Shown: positions 1 to 6,543 of the stretch, one piece after another
How the letters are laid out: every line of letters starts with the position of its first letter
Numbering within the stretch: position 1 is the first letter of the stretch
NCBI GenBank assembly: GCA_963588595.1
Contig: CAVAIA010000053.1
Location: 1-10,387 of the forward strand
Reading direction: 5' to 3'
DNA from: Phoenicibacter sp963588595
GTDB lineage: Bacteria; Actinomycetota; Coriobacteriia; Coriobacteriales; Eggerthellaceae
DNA: 10,387 nucleotides
Translations under genes and position numbers: made by a program
Notes under the pieces: generated by a model
Databases searched by the model: none
What the model saw: the letters and a program-made list of their open reading frames with translations, nothing else
Told to the model about the DNA's origin: nothing

Positions 1-729
1 GAGGACGACAGGTTGATTGTGGCCTGCGGAAATGACATCGGCGGGCTCACAGTTCAAGCCGCACTTGAATGGGGCATGGCAAGCGAGGTAAACTTTGGTG
101 CCGATGAAACGTTCATCGGCGACTGTTGTGGGTCAACCGCCACTTTCACGCTCTCGACAGGAGACGTTGATGTGGCGGTTTTATGCCCCGATGCTGTGGT
201 AAACTTAAAGGAAGCTGACGAAGACTTCATTGAACTTGGAACAGTTGTTTTCGATGGTAACCTTTTAGTTTCCCCAACTGGGAATTTTGACACTTGCACA
301 AACGTTGGCTACATGGCCGACCGTGATGAGCAAAAGGCAGACATCCAAGCTTTCCTTGGACAAAGAGAGATCAATTTTCGGCCTCTCTACACTTTTGCAA
401 CTGCTTCTGCGCTTGCTAATGGGCTTGTTGAAGCTGCAACGATGGATCTCGCTTCTGCTGCAAGAGCGAGTTACCCTTCAGTTGCCTACACAAAAGACAG
501 GCCAACTTCTGTTTTAGTTGCAAGAGCCTCACTTTCACAAGATGAGCGACTTTCGCAACTTGTCCGAATCTGCAATTCCTACCTTTCGCTTTTGCAAGAG
601 GAAGGCGAGGAACTCACGCAAAAACTTTGCGAACTTTTTGAAAACGATGATAAAGATGAGGTGATGAGCTGGTGGCAGAACTCGACAACACGATTCGGGT
701 CGGAACTAAAGATAGAGGAGCGAGGATAA
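1..729 (+). CDS. saoB: ABC transporter substrate-binding protein SaoB (5' partial)
   Basis: The frame is open from base 1, so the N-terminus, including any signal peptide, lies outside the window. A TTG at 13 is not a credible start. The 242 visible residues resemble the C-terminal part of a NitT/TauT-type periplasmic or lipid-anchored binding protein, and the gene is followed directly by the matching permease and ATPase. A vicinal Cys pair in the motif GDCCGS (codons at 124-129) and further Cys in VACGND and VLCPDA are unusual for a taurine or nitrate binding protein and suggest a thiol-reactive or soft-metal ligand. The name SaoB rests on this Cys-Cys motif plus the complete sao gene order downstream; in related proteins the position may be selenocysteine, but here both codons are TGT. 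Its 3' end overlaps the permease start by 58 bases. The family assignment is fairly sure; the ligand is not known. Confidence 0.72.
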   Translation, partial: EDDRLIVACGNDIGGLTVQAALEWGMASEVNFGADETFIGDCCGSTATFTLSTGDVDVAVLCPDAVVNLKEADEDFIELGTVVFDGNLLVSPTGNFDTCTNVGYMADRDEQKADIQAFLGQREINFRPLYTFATASALANGLVEAATMDLASAARASYPSVAYTKDRPTSVLVARASLSQDERLSQLVRICNSYLSLLQEEGEELTQKLCELFENDDKDEVMSWWQNSTTRFGSELKIEERG

Positions 730-1487
730 AGCACTTATTTTTAAGTGTTATTGTCATAATTGCATTGTGCATACTTTGGTTTTTTGCAGCACACATAATT
801 GACCAAGAAACCATTTTGCCGACTTTTGAATCCACGATGCAAGAATTTATTAAAGCGTGGACTAACACTCGAACAGTTAACAATTTGTTGTTGACAATGT
901 GGAGAGTTACAATTGGCGTTTTATATGGGGTTGCCTTGGGAACAATTTTTGGGCTTATAATGGGCTATTCCGACAAAGCACTTCAGGCGCTTTCGCCAAT
1001 TGTAAACTCAATTCGTCAAGTGCCAATCATGGCATGGGTGCCAGTTTCAATCATTTGGTTTGGCATTGGAGATGGACCAACAATCTTCCTTATTTTTATG
1101 AGTGCAGTGTTTCCTTTGATAATCAATGTGATTGCTGGGGTTTGCGACATAGACAGAAACTATTTCAATGCGGCTAGAAGCATGGGAGCAAGCACACTTG
1201 CAATCTTTAAAGACGTTGTTATTCCTGGATCGCTCCCAAGTTTTATAACTGGTGTGCGGCTTGCATTTGGCGGAGGTTGGATGAGCGTTATTTGCGCAGA
1301 GTTTATCGCAACGTCCTCAGGGTTTGGCTACCTCATGATTGAAGCGCAGGAAAGAATTCAAACGCCGAAGCTTTACGCTCTTATGATTATGAGCGCAATC
1401 ATCGGCTATGTTATTGACCAAATCCTTCGTTTAATTGAACGCAAAGTTACGGCTTGGAGGTTTAAAGATGGCGAAGTTGCAAATTAA
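672..1487 (+). CDS. saoP: ABC transporter permease SaoP
   Basis: This 271-residue inner-membrane permease is of the SsuC/TauC/NitT (BPD_transp_1) type, normal length for the family. The proposed start is GTG 672, preceded by a GAGGTGA Shine-Dalgarno inside the end of saoB. One N-terminal membrane segment (about residues 20-42) is followed by the transmembrane core from about residue 70. The cytoplasmic EAA loop that docks on the ATPase is clear: FNAARSMGAS followed by a VVIPGSLP stretch near residues 160-185. It overlaps saoB by 58 bases and the ATPase gene by 20 bases, so the three parts of the transporter are translationally linked. It should form a homodimeric channel with the ATPase. By homology the complex is an importer; the substrate cannot be read from the permease. 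Confidence 0.85.
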   Translation: MAELDNTIRVGTKDRGARIKHLFLSVIVIIALCILWFFAAHIIDQETILPTFESTMQEFIKAWTNTRTVNNLLLTMWRVTIGVLYGVALGTIFGLIMGYSDKALQALSPIVNSIRQVPIMAWVPVSIIWFGIGDGPTIFLIFMSAVFPLIINVIAGVCDIDRNYFNAARSMGASTLAIFKDVVIPGSLPSFITGVRLAFGGGWMSVICAEFIATSSGFGYLMIEAQERIQTPKLYALMIMSAIIGYVIDQILRLIERKVTAWRFKDGEVAN

Positions 1488-2256
1488 AAACATTACCAAG
1501 ATTTTTAAGAAGAAAAACCATCCTGACCACATTGTTCTTGAAAACTTAAACTTCTCTGTTGAAGAAGGCGAGTTTGTCTCTCTGCTTGGTCCTTCAGGCT
1601 GTGGCAAAACAACGCTTCTGACGATGATTGGCGGTTTTCAAGAGCCAACTTCAGGAGAAATTATTGTTGATGGTGAAGTTGTGACGGGACCATCTTCTGA
1701 GCGCGGGTATGTCTTTCAAAATTACGCACTTTTCCCTTGGATGACGGTGGAGAAAAATATAGCATACGGAATGAAGTTTCTCGATTTCACCCCGGAGGAA
1801 AGAAAGCAACGAATGGACAAGCTCATCAATATGTCTCATTTAACGGGGCATGAAAAAAAATATCCGATTCAGCTTTCTGGCGGCATGCAACAGCGCGTTG
1901 CGGTTGCGCGAGCAATGGCAGGGCGTCCGAAAGTTTTGCTTCTAGACGAGCCTTTGGGGGCTGTGGATTTTCAAACGCGTGAGTTAATGCAAAACCAGCT
2001 TGATGAGATGATTCGCAGCGCAAACATAACAGCGGTCATGGTAACGCATGATGTTTCGGAGTCTGTTTTTATGAGCGATCGCGTCATTGTTCTTGGCAGC
2101 GACAAAGGTCGTGTTGTTGCGGACGTTAAAATCGACATGCCTCGCCCGCGTGAACGCTTGAGTTCCGAGTTTAATGAATATGTTCAAAAATTGACGTTGC
2201 TAGTGAGAGAAGCTTTCAGCGAAACCTCTCACTCGCTTGATGAAATGGAGGAATAA
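1468..2256 (+). CDS. saoA: ABC transporter ATP-binding protein SaoA
   Basis: A 262-residue ABC ATPase of the SsuB/TauB/NrtD type that powers the SaoP permease. All catalytic elements are intact: Walker A GPSGCGKTT (residues 41-49), Q-loop Gln84 in VFQNYALFPW, signature LSGGMQQ (136-142), Walker B VLLLDE (156-161), a D-loop reading LGAVD instead of the common LGALD, and the switch His194 in VTHD. The start is ATG 1468, with TTGGAGG at 1454-1460 and a 7-base spacer. The open frame begins further upstream, but no ribosome site supports that. The acidic tail (about residues 245-262) extends past the canonical ABC fold. It overlaps saoP by 20 bases and ends three bases before saoT. Confidence 0.9.
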   Translation: MAKLQIKNITKIFKKKNHPDHIVLENLNFSVEEGEFVSLLGPSGCGKTTLLTMIGGFQEPTSGEIIVDGEVVTGPSSERGYVFQNYALFPWMTVEKNIAYGMKFLDFTPEERKQRMDKLINMSHLTGHEKKYPIQLSGGMQQRVAVARAMAGRPKVLLLDEPLGAVDFQTRELMQNQLDEMIRSANITAVMVTHDVSESVFMSDRVIVLGSDKGRVVADVKIDMPRPRERLSSEFNEYVQKLTLLVREAFSETSHSLDEMEE

Positions 2257-2259
2257 GCC

Positions 2260-2514
2260 ATGAAACATCCATGCATAGAATTTATTCTGGCTTGCCCTTG
2301 TTGCACTTCTTTGGCGGAATATGTCAAGGAGCTTGCGCATGACTACCCAAAAGTTGAAACTGTTGTCTACACAGCAGGTGAAGATGTCGAATATGTTAAA
2401 AAATATGGACCACAAACAAGCAGTGTTCTCATAATAAATGAGAGCGAAGCTGTTACAGAACATTCAAAAGAGGCGGTTTTGGCAGCTTTTGAAAAAGCAA
2501 ATGCTTCTGCTTAA
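2260..2514 (+). CDS. saoT: Thioredoxin-like protein SaoT with CPCC motif
   Basis: An 84-residue protein with no signal peptide, about the size of a minimal thioredoxin or glutaredoxin fold. The predicted active site is A-C-P-C-C (Cys12, Cys14, Cys15), with another Cys at residue 5. Where thioredoxins have a cis-proline before the third strand (pattern S/T-P-x-hydrophobic), this protein reads TSSVLIIN, so the cis-proline appears to be missing. GGAGG at 2247-2251 lies 8 bases before ATG 2260, and only three bases separate it from saoA, so the two are in one operon. The NCBI family name for such proteins, as I recall it, is thioredoxin-like (seleno)protein SaoT; all motif codons here are TGC or TGT. 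It probably acts as a cytosolic dithiol carrier or reductant for the transported compound, which is inference. The assignment relies on both motif and context. Confidence 0.75.
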   Translation: MKHPCIEFILACPCCTSLAEYVKELAHDYPKVETVVYTAGEDVEYVKKYGPQTSSVLIINESEAVTEHSKEAVLAAFEKANASA

Positions 2515-2523
2515 GGCGTCGTT

Positions 2524-3645
2524 ATGGTTGACCAGATTTTAAAGCTAATCTCTGACACTGTTTTATCTGCAATCAGCATGCTTAATTCAGCATCCGTGTG
2601 GATAATTTTCAGTTTTGCAGTTGCAGGTGTTATTCATGAATTTGTTGATGCAAAGAAAATGCAGAGAGCAAGCGTTGGAACGACGAAAATTTCCGGTCTT
2701 ATATCTGCAACAATAAGTGGTTTTTTGTTGCCAATTTGTTCTTGCGGAACAATTCCTTTGGGCGTTAGCCTTTATTACTCTGGCGCCTACCTTGGACCTG
2801 TTCTTGCGTTCATGACTGCAACTCCAATGATCAATCCAATAGCTCTAATTTTATGTTTTGGACTTTTGGGACCACAAATTGGGATAATTTACTTCGTAAC
2901 AGGGCTTGTTGCTCCGATGATAATTGGAATGATTGGCAACAAACTTGGAGGCAAAGAACTTTTTTATGCGCCAGCCTATGAAAATCAGCAAAAAATTAAC
3001 CTTAATTTCGAAGAAGAGAAACTTCCAGTTTCAAAAAGGATAAAGTCGGGCCTAAATTGGGCATTTACTGATTTAGCGGTTGTGATCAGCAAATACACAG
3101 TTTCAGGAATGCTCATTGCAGGGTTGCTTTTTGCAGTCTTTCCGCAAAGTGCAATTCAAACCTATCTTGGAAACCCTGGCGTTGTGTCGCTTTTTGGCAT
3201 CACTGTTGTGGCAGCGCTCATGTATGTTTGCGCAGTCGGTCACATCCCCTTTATTGCTGCAGTTGTTGCCAGCGGCGCAGCGCCTGGTGTTGCTATTACT
3301 TTTTTGATGGCAGGATGTGCAACAAACATCGCAGAACTCATAACAATTGCCAAGACAATTGGAAAACGCACTGTTGCGATATATGCGATAACGGTAACAC
3401 TGCTCTCTCTTGTTGCAGGACTTTATGCTAATTATTCTCTGCCAAATTTTCAGCCAGTGCTAGATTATGATGCGATCAACCACAGCATTACAAGCGCAAA
3501 CACTTTCATCCTCGCATTTCCCGATTGGTTGCAGGGGATTTGCACAACAATTTTGATTGGATACGCAATTTTTGCGCTTGTTCGCTACATTCACAAAAAG
3601 GTTAAGGAATCTAAGCAGAGCAAGGGGGACGCTACAAATGCCTAG
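2524..3645 (+). CDS. saoE: Efflux permease SaoE (ArsP/UPF0718-type)
   Basis: A 373-residue polytopic membrane protein of the permease family COG0701 (UPF0718/DUF318), the family of the organoarsenical exporter ArsP. The N-terminal half carries LLPICSCGTIPLG (Cys72, Cys74) and TPMINPIAL. The second half repeats the architecture with GHIPFIAAVVASGAAPG and the AGCATNIAEL loop, where many relatives have GPATN. A charged cytoplasmic linker (about residues 150-173) joins the two halves. The start ATG 2524 has only a weak upstream AAGGCG, nine bases after saoT, so translation probably depends on coupling. It overlaps saoC by eight bases. The expected role is extrusion of a soft metal or organometal species across the inner membrane. 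Family membership is strong; the SaoE subtype rests on context. Confidence 0.82.
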   Translation: MVDQILKLISDTVLSAISMLNSASVWIIFSFAVAGVIHEFVDAKKMQRASVGTTKISGLISATISGFLLPICSCGTIPLGVSLYYSGAYLGPVLAFMTATPMINPIALILCFGLLGPQIGIIYFVTGLVAPMIIGMIGNKLGGKELFYAPAYENQQKINLNFEEEKLPVSKRIKSGLNWAFTDLAVVISKYTVSGMLIAGLLFAVFPQSAIQTYLGNPGVVSLFGITVVAALMYVCAVGHIPFIAAVVASGAAPGVAITFLMAGCATNIAELITIAKTIGKRTVAIYAITVTLLSLVAGLYANYSLPNFQPVLDYDAINHSITSANTFILAFPDWLQGICTTILIGYAIFALVRYIHKKVKESKQSKGDATNA

Positions 3646-4174
3646 TGAAGAGAAAGCTGCTAAGAAGAAGCTTCCACTCTGGGCAAAGGCCGCGGTTGTT
3701 GTTGTCATCGTCGTGGTGGCGCTTGTTGCTCTTGTTATGTTGCGCACAAATTTGCAAGAGCAGTCGGACCAAGCAGACGTTGAGAATGAGACGTGGGCAA
3801 CTCCGGTCTCGGACGATAACAAGGCGCTCCAAGAGTTTAAGAAAAATCACGAAGGCGAAGAGATTTGTCTTGCTTGCGAGGAAGACATAACAGGTGATGG
3901 GCTAAAAGACTTGCTTGTTATCACTCGTGATTCTCAAAATGCATACACAACTCCAATGATTGCTGATTCTGAAAATTCTTGGCATGAGTTAGATCGTGTC
4001 CCTGCACCTTTTGAAAAGCAAAAAATTAAGTTCATTGATTTCGATAAAGATGGTGTTAACAACGCACTCATTTCCGGAGAGAGAAACACAAAAATTGGGT
4101 ATGCGATCTATCGAATAACTAACGAAAACAAGTTTATTGATGTTTTTGGGGAGGGGATGGAGGATTGTTGCTAG
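3638..4174 (+). CDS. saoC: Membrane-anchored Cys-Cys-COOH protein SaoC
   Basis: A 178-residue protein with a lysine-rich N-terminus, a single Val/Ala-rich membrane segment (about residues 17-35) and a soluble, presumably extracytoplasmic domain. The domain has two VCBS/FG-GAP-like acidic loops, DITGDGLKD (about 83-91) and DFDKDGVNN (about 134-142), a CLAC pair (Cys77, Cys80), and ends exactly in Asp-Cys-Cys followed by TAG. The terminal Cys-Cys is the family hallmark. ATG 3638 follows AGGGGG with a nine-base spacer and overlaps the saoE stop, so this start is preferred over the longer open frame beginning at 3557, which lies inside saoE. The C-terminal dithiol could hand a metal to or from a partner, as the C-terminal Cys pair of mercuric reductase does; that parallel is inference. 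No function can be read from sequence alone. Confidence 0.75.
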   Translation: MPSEEKAAKKKLPLWAKAAVVVVIVVVALVALVMLRTNLQEQSDQADVENETWATPVSDDNKALQEFKKNHEGEEICLACEEDITGDGLKDLLVITRDSQNAYTTPMIADSENSWHELDRVPAPFEKQKIKFIDFDKDGVNNALISGERNTKIGYAIYRITNENKFIDVFGEGMEDCC

Positions 4175-4183
4175 AATAGCAGC

Positions 4184-4213
4184 TTCAATTCTTTTGGAGA
4201 CATCGCTTATAAA
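4184..4213 (+). promoter_or_regulatory. Weak candidate promoter before saoD
   Basis: TTCAAT at 4184-4189 and TATAAA at 4208-4213 are separated by 18 bases, a possible sigma-70 type -35/-10 pair in the gap between saoC and saoD. The -35 matches the consensus at only three positions. It could give saoD independent transcription, but chance occurrence in A+T-rich sequence is quite possible. Confidence 0.2.
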
Positions 4214-4235
4214 AGCATGTTTCATATGTAGTAAA

Positions 4236-4271
4236 GCAGATTTTTAAGCACATCTGCGAGTTGGTTTTTTT
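4236..4271 (+). promoter_or_regulatory. Hairpin plus T-run in the saoD leader
   Basis: GCAGAT (4236-4241) pairs perfectly with ATCTGC (4252-4257) around a 10-base loop, and a run of seven T follows at 4265-4271. The stem is short and the T-run starts seven bases after it, so as an intrinsic terminator it would be leaky. It sits just before the saoD ribosome site (AAAGGA), so partial termination or attenuation between the six-gene block and saoD is possible. Confidence 0.35.
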
Positions 4272-4288
4272 AGAGAAAGGATCTAAAA

Positions 4289-4621
4289 ATGAAAGTTGCT
4301 TACATCTTTGAATCTGATCATGCTCACGAGATTTTGGAGTTCATGATCATCCCTCAGCTTGAAAAAGGAATTCATGGAGTTGATGTTGCAGGAATGGTGT
4401 TTTTCTTTGACAACACTTACCTCCTCCAAGAAGGCAATCCTCTTGCCGCTCGCCTTTCTGCATTAGCAGAAGAGCATGGCATTTTGCTCATGGCTTGCGA
4501 CCGTTGCTGCTATCAACGTGAAATTGCAGATAAACTTGTTTCTCCTGCAGGCATTGGCTGCTTCCCTAATGTTTACGCTGCTCTTGCAGGCGCAGACATC
4601 GACCAGGTTATCACACTTTAA
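4289..4621 (+). CDS. saoD: DsrE-related protein SaoD
   Basis: A 110-residue soluble protein with a DsrE/DsrF-like layout: an N-terminal beta strand (KVAYIFESD), a hydrophobic central strand (VAGMVFFF), a helix, a second strand (GILLMAC) and a cysteine-rich loop ACDRCCYQ (Cys70, Cys73, Cys74), with a further Cys91. DsrE-family proteins carry persulfide sulfur or bind small ligands through a Cys in this loop; the CxxCC arrangement would suit sulfur or soft-metal transfer. ATG 4289 is preceded by AAAGGA with an 8-base spacer. It lies 114 bases after saoC and is followed by a strong terminator, making it the last gene of the cassette. SaoD is the name I recall for DsrE-related proteins at this site; the fold call is moderately sure and the role inferred. 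Confidence 0.7.
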   Translation: MKVAYIFESDHAHEILEFMIIPQLEKGIHGVDVAGMVFFFDNTYLLQEGNPLAARLSALAEEHGILLMACDRCCYQREIADKLVSPAGIGCFPNVYAALAGADIDQVITL

Positions 4622-4643
4622 TCGAAGCTGCCATCTATCTATG

Positions 4644-4677
4644 AGCGCCGAGTTATTATTGCTCGGCGCTTTTTTTT
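4644..4677 (+). terminator. Rho-independent terminator after saoD
   Basis: AGCGCCGAG (4644-4652) and CTCGGCGCT (4662-4670) form a perfect nine-base-pair, G+C-rich stem with a nine-base loop, followed immediately by T at 4670-4677. There is no matching A-run on the left side, so it works for the + strand only. It ends the sao cassette and leaves only 13 bases before the next start codon, so the oxidoreductase gene must be read through or use a promoter inside or before this hairpin. Confidence 0.92.
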
Positions 4678-4690
4678 AAAAGGAATAAGT

Positions 4691-6391
4691 ATGAAGAAAA
4701 GAGCAATTTGTGGAATTTGCCCTGACAAATGCTGGGTAGAGGTTGAAATTGAAGATTGCAAAATTGTTAAAGTTGCGCCAGACAATAGCAATCCTTTTGG
4801 AAGGCTTTGCCCCCGTGGTGCGCTTGCTCATGAAATTATTTACTCTAACAAACGAATTTTAAAACCTCTAATTCGGACTGGCGAGAGAGGCGAAGGGAAG
4901 TTTAGGCAGACCACTTGGGATGAAGCACTTGACCTTGCTTCTTCGAATTTTTTAGAAATTAAAGAGAAAATTGCTATGTTAAAAATCATCGTCGAGACTG
5001 AACGCTACGACAAGCAATTTGTTAAAAACTGGACAAGCGGTTTTGATGAATTTTCGAAATATCTTAAAAGTGTAACGCTTCAAGATTTGTCACACTATTG
5101 TGGTGTTCCAGTTGATAAAATTAAGCAATTGACAGATCTATTCTGTTCAACTGAGAAAGCTTGCTATTTTTCATATACTGGCATTGAATATCAACTCAGT
5201 GCTGTTCAAAATTGCAGAGCAGTTCACATTTTATGGGCACTGACGGGTAAACTTGATGTGAAAGGTGGCATGTTAATCAATAAGGGAGGCTTGGGTGTCT
5301 ATCCATTAGCAGAATGTAGAGATGTTAGAAGGATTGGTGAGCGTGAGTTCCCTTTTTTCTCAAGGATGCTTAACACAGGTCAATTTTCTCTGACTCCTAA
5401 AGCTGTTCTGGAGGATGACCCTTACGCTGTTCGCGGTTTTTATTTTGCAGCTGCTTCTCCTATGACAACTTATCCAGACAAAAAATTATGGGAGAAAGTT
5501 TACCAAAAGCTTGATTTCATTGCAGTTAACGAGCGCTTCATGTCAGAGGATGCTAAGTATGCAGATGTCATTTTCCCTGCTACAACTTATTACGAGAATG
5601 CGTCAGTTGTTAACACTCCAGCAGGTCCAGCAATTCGTGAAAAGGTGATTGACCCTGTGGGAGAGTCTAAAAACGACTTGCACATTTTGAAGGCTCTGGC
5701 AGAGAAAATGGGTTTTGGCGACGCTTACCCTGAAGAAGACGATGAGTCGACCCTTTTGTGGATGTTAGATGGCGACTCAGAAATGCTTGCTAATTTGCGT
5801 TCTGGCAAAAGGACTCCTGTGAGAGAGTATGAGAGCAAAAAGTGGGAGAGTGGTCATTTGCGTGCAGATGGTAAGCCTGGTTTTCCAACTCCAACAGGCA
5901 AGTTTGAGATATCGTCTACATACATCAAAGAATGTGGATATGTTGGCTACCCTGTTTACAAAGACATCCGCAGTGTTTATGAGTTGGGAGATTCCGAGAA
6001 TTATCCAATGATGATGACCACTGGTGCCAGAAGTAGAGTTCGCTTTGCATCTTTCGGACCAAACATTCCTGAAATTGCAAAAATAGAACCAGCCCCTCTT
6101 GTTGATATTGGCAAAACTGATGCGATGAGCCTTAACATTGCTCAGGGTGACTGGGCGCAAGTGGAAACAGTTTTTGGTAAAAAAGAGTTCAGAGCAAACG
6201 TTTGTGAAATGATGAGTGGATGCATTCACGTGCCTTTCGGTGGCGGAAGTTCATTTATGCCTGACGCTTGGGAAACGGGCAACATAAATGAAATTTGCAG
6301 CCTTGATTTTCACGATGAGCTCTCAGGGTTCTTGCTCTACAAATCAATGCCGTGCAAGGTGAGTAAGGCACAGGGTGCGGATCTTCAATAA
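4691..6391 (+). CDS. Molybdopterin (bis-MGD) oxidoreductase, internally shortened
   Basis: This encodes a 566-residue member of the DMSO reductase superfamily. The N-terminal 4Fe-4S domain is intact, with Cys7-x2-Cys10-x3-Cys14 and Cys40 in GRLCPRG, followed by WDEALD (76-81). At about residue 93 the family sequence jumps: EIKEK is followed directly by a stretch that in relatives lies about 150-200 residues later (YDKQFVKNWTSGFDEF). The missing part normally contains the GRG-type motif, much of the first MGD site and the Ser/Cys/Sec molybdenum ligand. The remainder is well conserved, including DAKYADVIFPATTYYEN, PTPTGKFEI and the C-terminal molydopterin-binding domain with VHVPFGGG-like IHVPFGGG. 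No Tat signal is seen. The start has AAAAGGA upstream. The enzyme is probably inactive as written; the specific substrate is unknown, and an assembly collapse is an alternative explanation. Confidence 0.82.
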   Translation: MKKRAICGICPDKCWVEVEIEDCKIVKVAPDNSNPFGRLCPRGALAHEIIYSNKRILKPLIRTGERGEGKFRQTTWDEALDLASSNFLEIKEKIAMLKIIVETERYDKQFVKNWTSGFDEFSKYLKSVTLQDLSHYCGVPVDKIKQLTDLFCSTEKACYFSYTGIEYQLSAVQNCRAVHILWALTGKLDVKGGMLINKGGLGVYPLAECRDVRRIGEREFPFFSRMLNTGQFSLTPKAVLEDDPYAVRGFYFAAASPMTTYPDKKLWEKVYQKLDFIAVNERFMSEDAKYADVIFPATTYYENASVVNTPAGPAIREKVIDPVGESKNDLHILKALAEKMGFGDAYPEEDDESTLLWMLDGDSEMLANLRSGKRTPVREYESKKWESGHLRADGKPGFPTPTGKFEISSTYIKECGYVGYPVYKDIRSVYELGDSENYPMMMTTGARSRVRFASFGPNIPEIAKIEPAPLVDIGKTDAMSLNIAQGDWAQVETVFGKKEFRANVCEMMSGCIHVPFGGGSSFMPDAWETGNINEICSLDFHDELSGFLLYKSMPCKVSKAQGADLQ

Positions 6392-6424
6392 GCAATACGT
6401 TAGAAATGGAGGGCACTTCGCGAC

Positions 6425-6538
6425 ATGCAAAGCAAAACTAAAAGTCAAAACGTTCACCAGAAGTTCAATGACAGGCAAAATGAATTTCGTCTATTCATAA
6501 TTAACTTCATTGTTAACGACGAGTCTAAAAAGGTGTAA
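6425..6538 (+). CDS. Possible 37-residue small protein
   Basis: A short frame in the 152-base gap between the oxidoreductase and the next gene. GGAGGG at 6408-6413 lies 11 bases before ATG 6425, a rather long spacer, and the TAA ends five bases before ATG 6544, a spacing suited to coupled translation. The product has a polar, basic N-terminal half and a short hydrophobic patch (LFIINFIV). I do not recognise it. It could equally be a leader ORF, a decayed gene end or chance. Confidence 0.25.
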   Translation: MQSKTKSQNVHQKFNDRQNEFRLFIINFIVNDESKKV

Positions 6539-6543
6539 AGATT

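Noticed and set aside
1435..1467. Upstream extension of the ATPase frame before ATG 1468
   Set aside because: No ribosome site, and it would add 11 residues not typical of the family; TTGGAGG fits ATG 1468.
3557..3637. Longer start for SaoC
   Set aside because: Lies within saoE and would put an unrelated basic segment before the normal Lys-rich N-terminus; AGGGGG supports ATG 3638.
124..4511. Hidden selenocysteine (in-frame TGA) in sao genes
   Set aside because: All signature positions are TGT or TGC and each frame ends in TAA or TAG with no sign of continuation.
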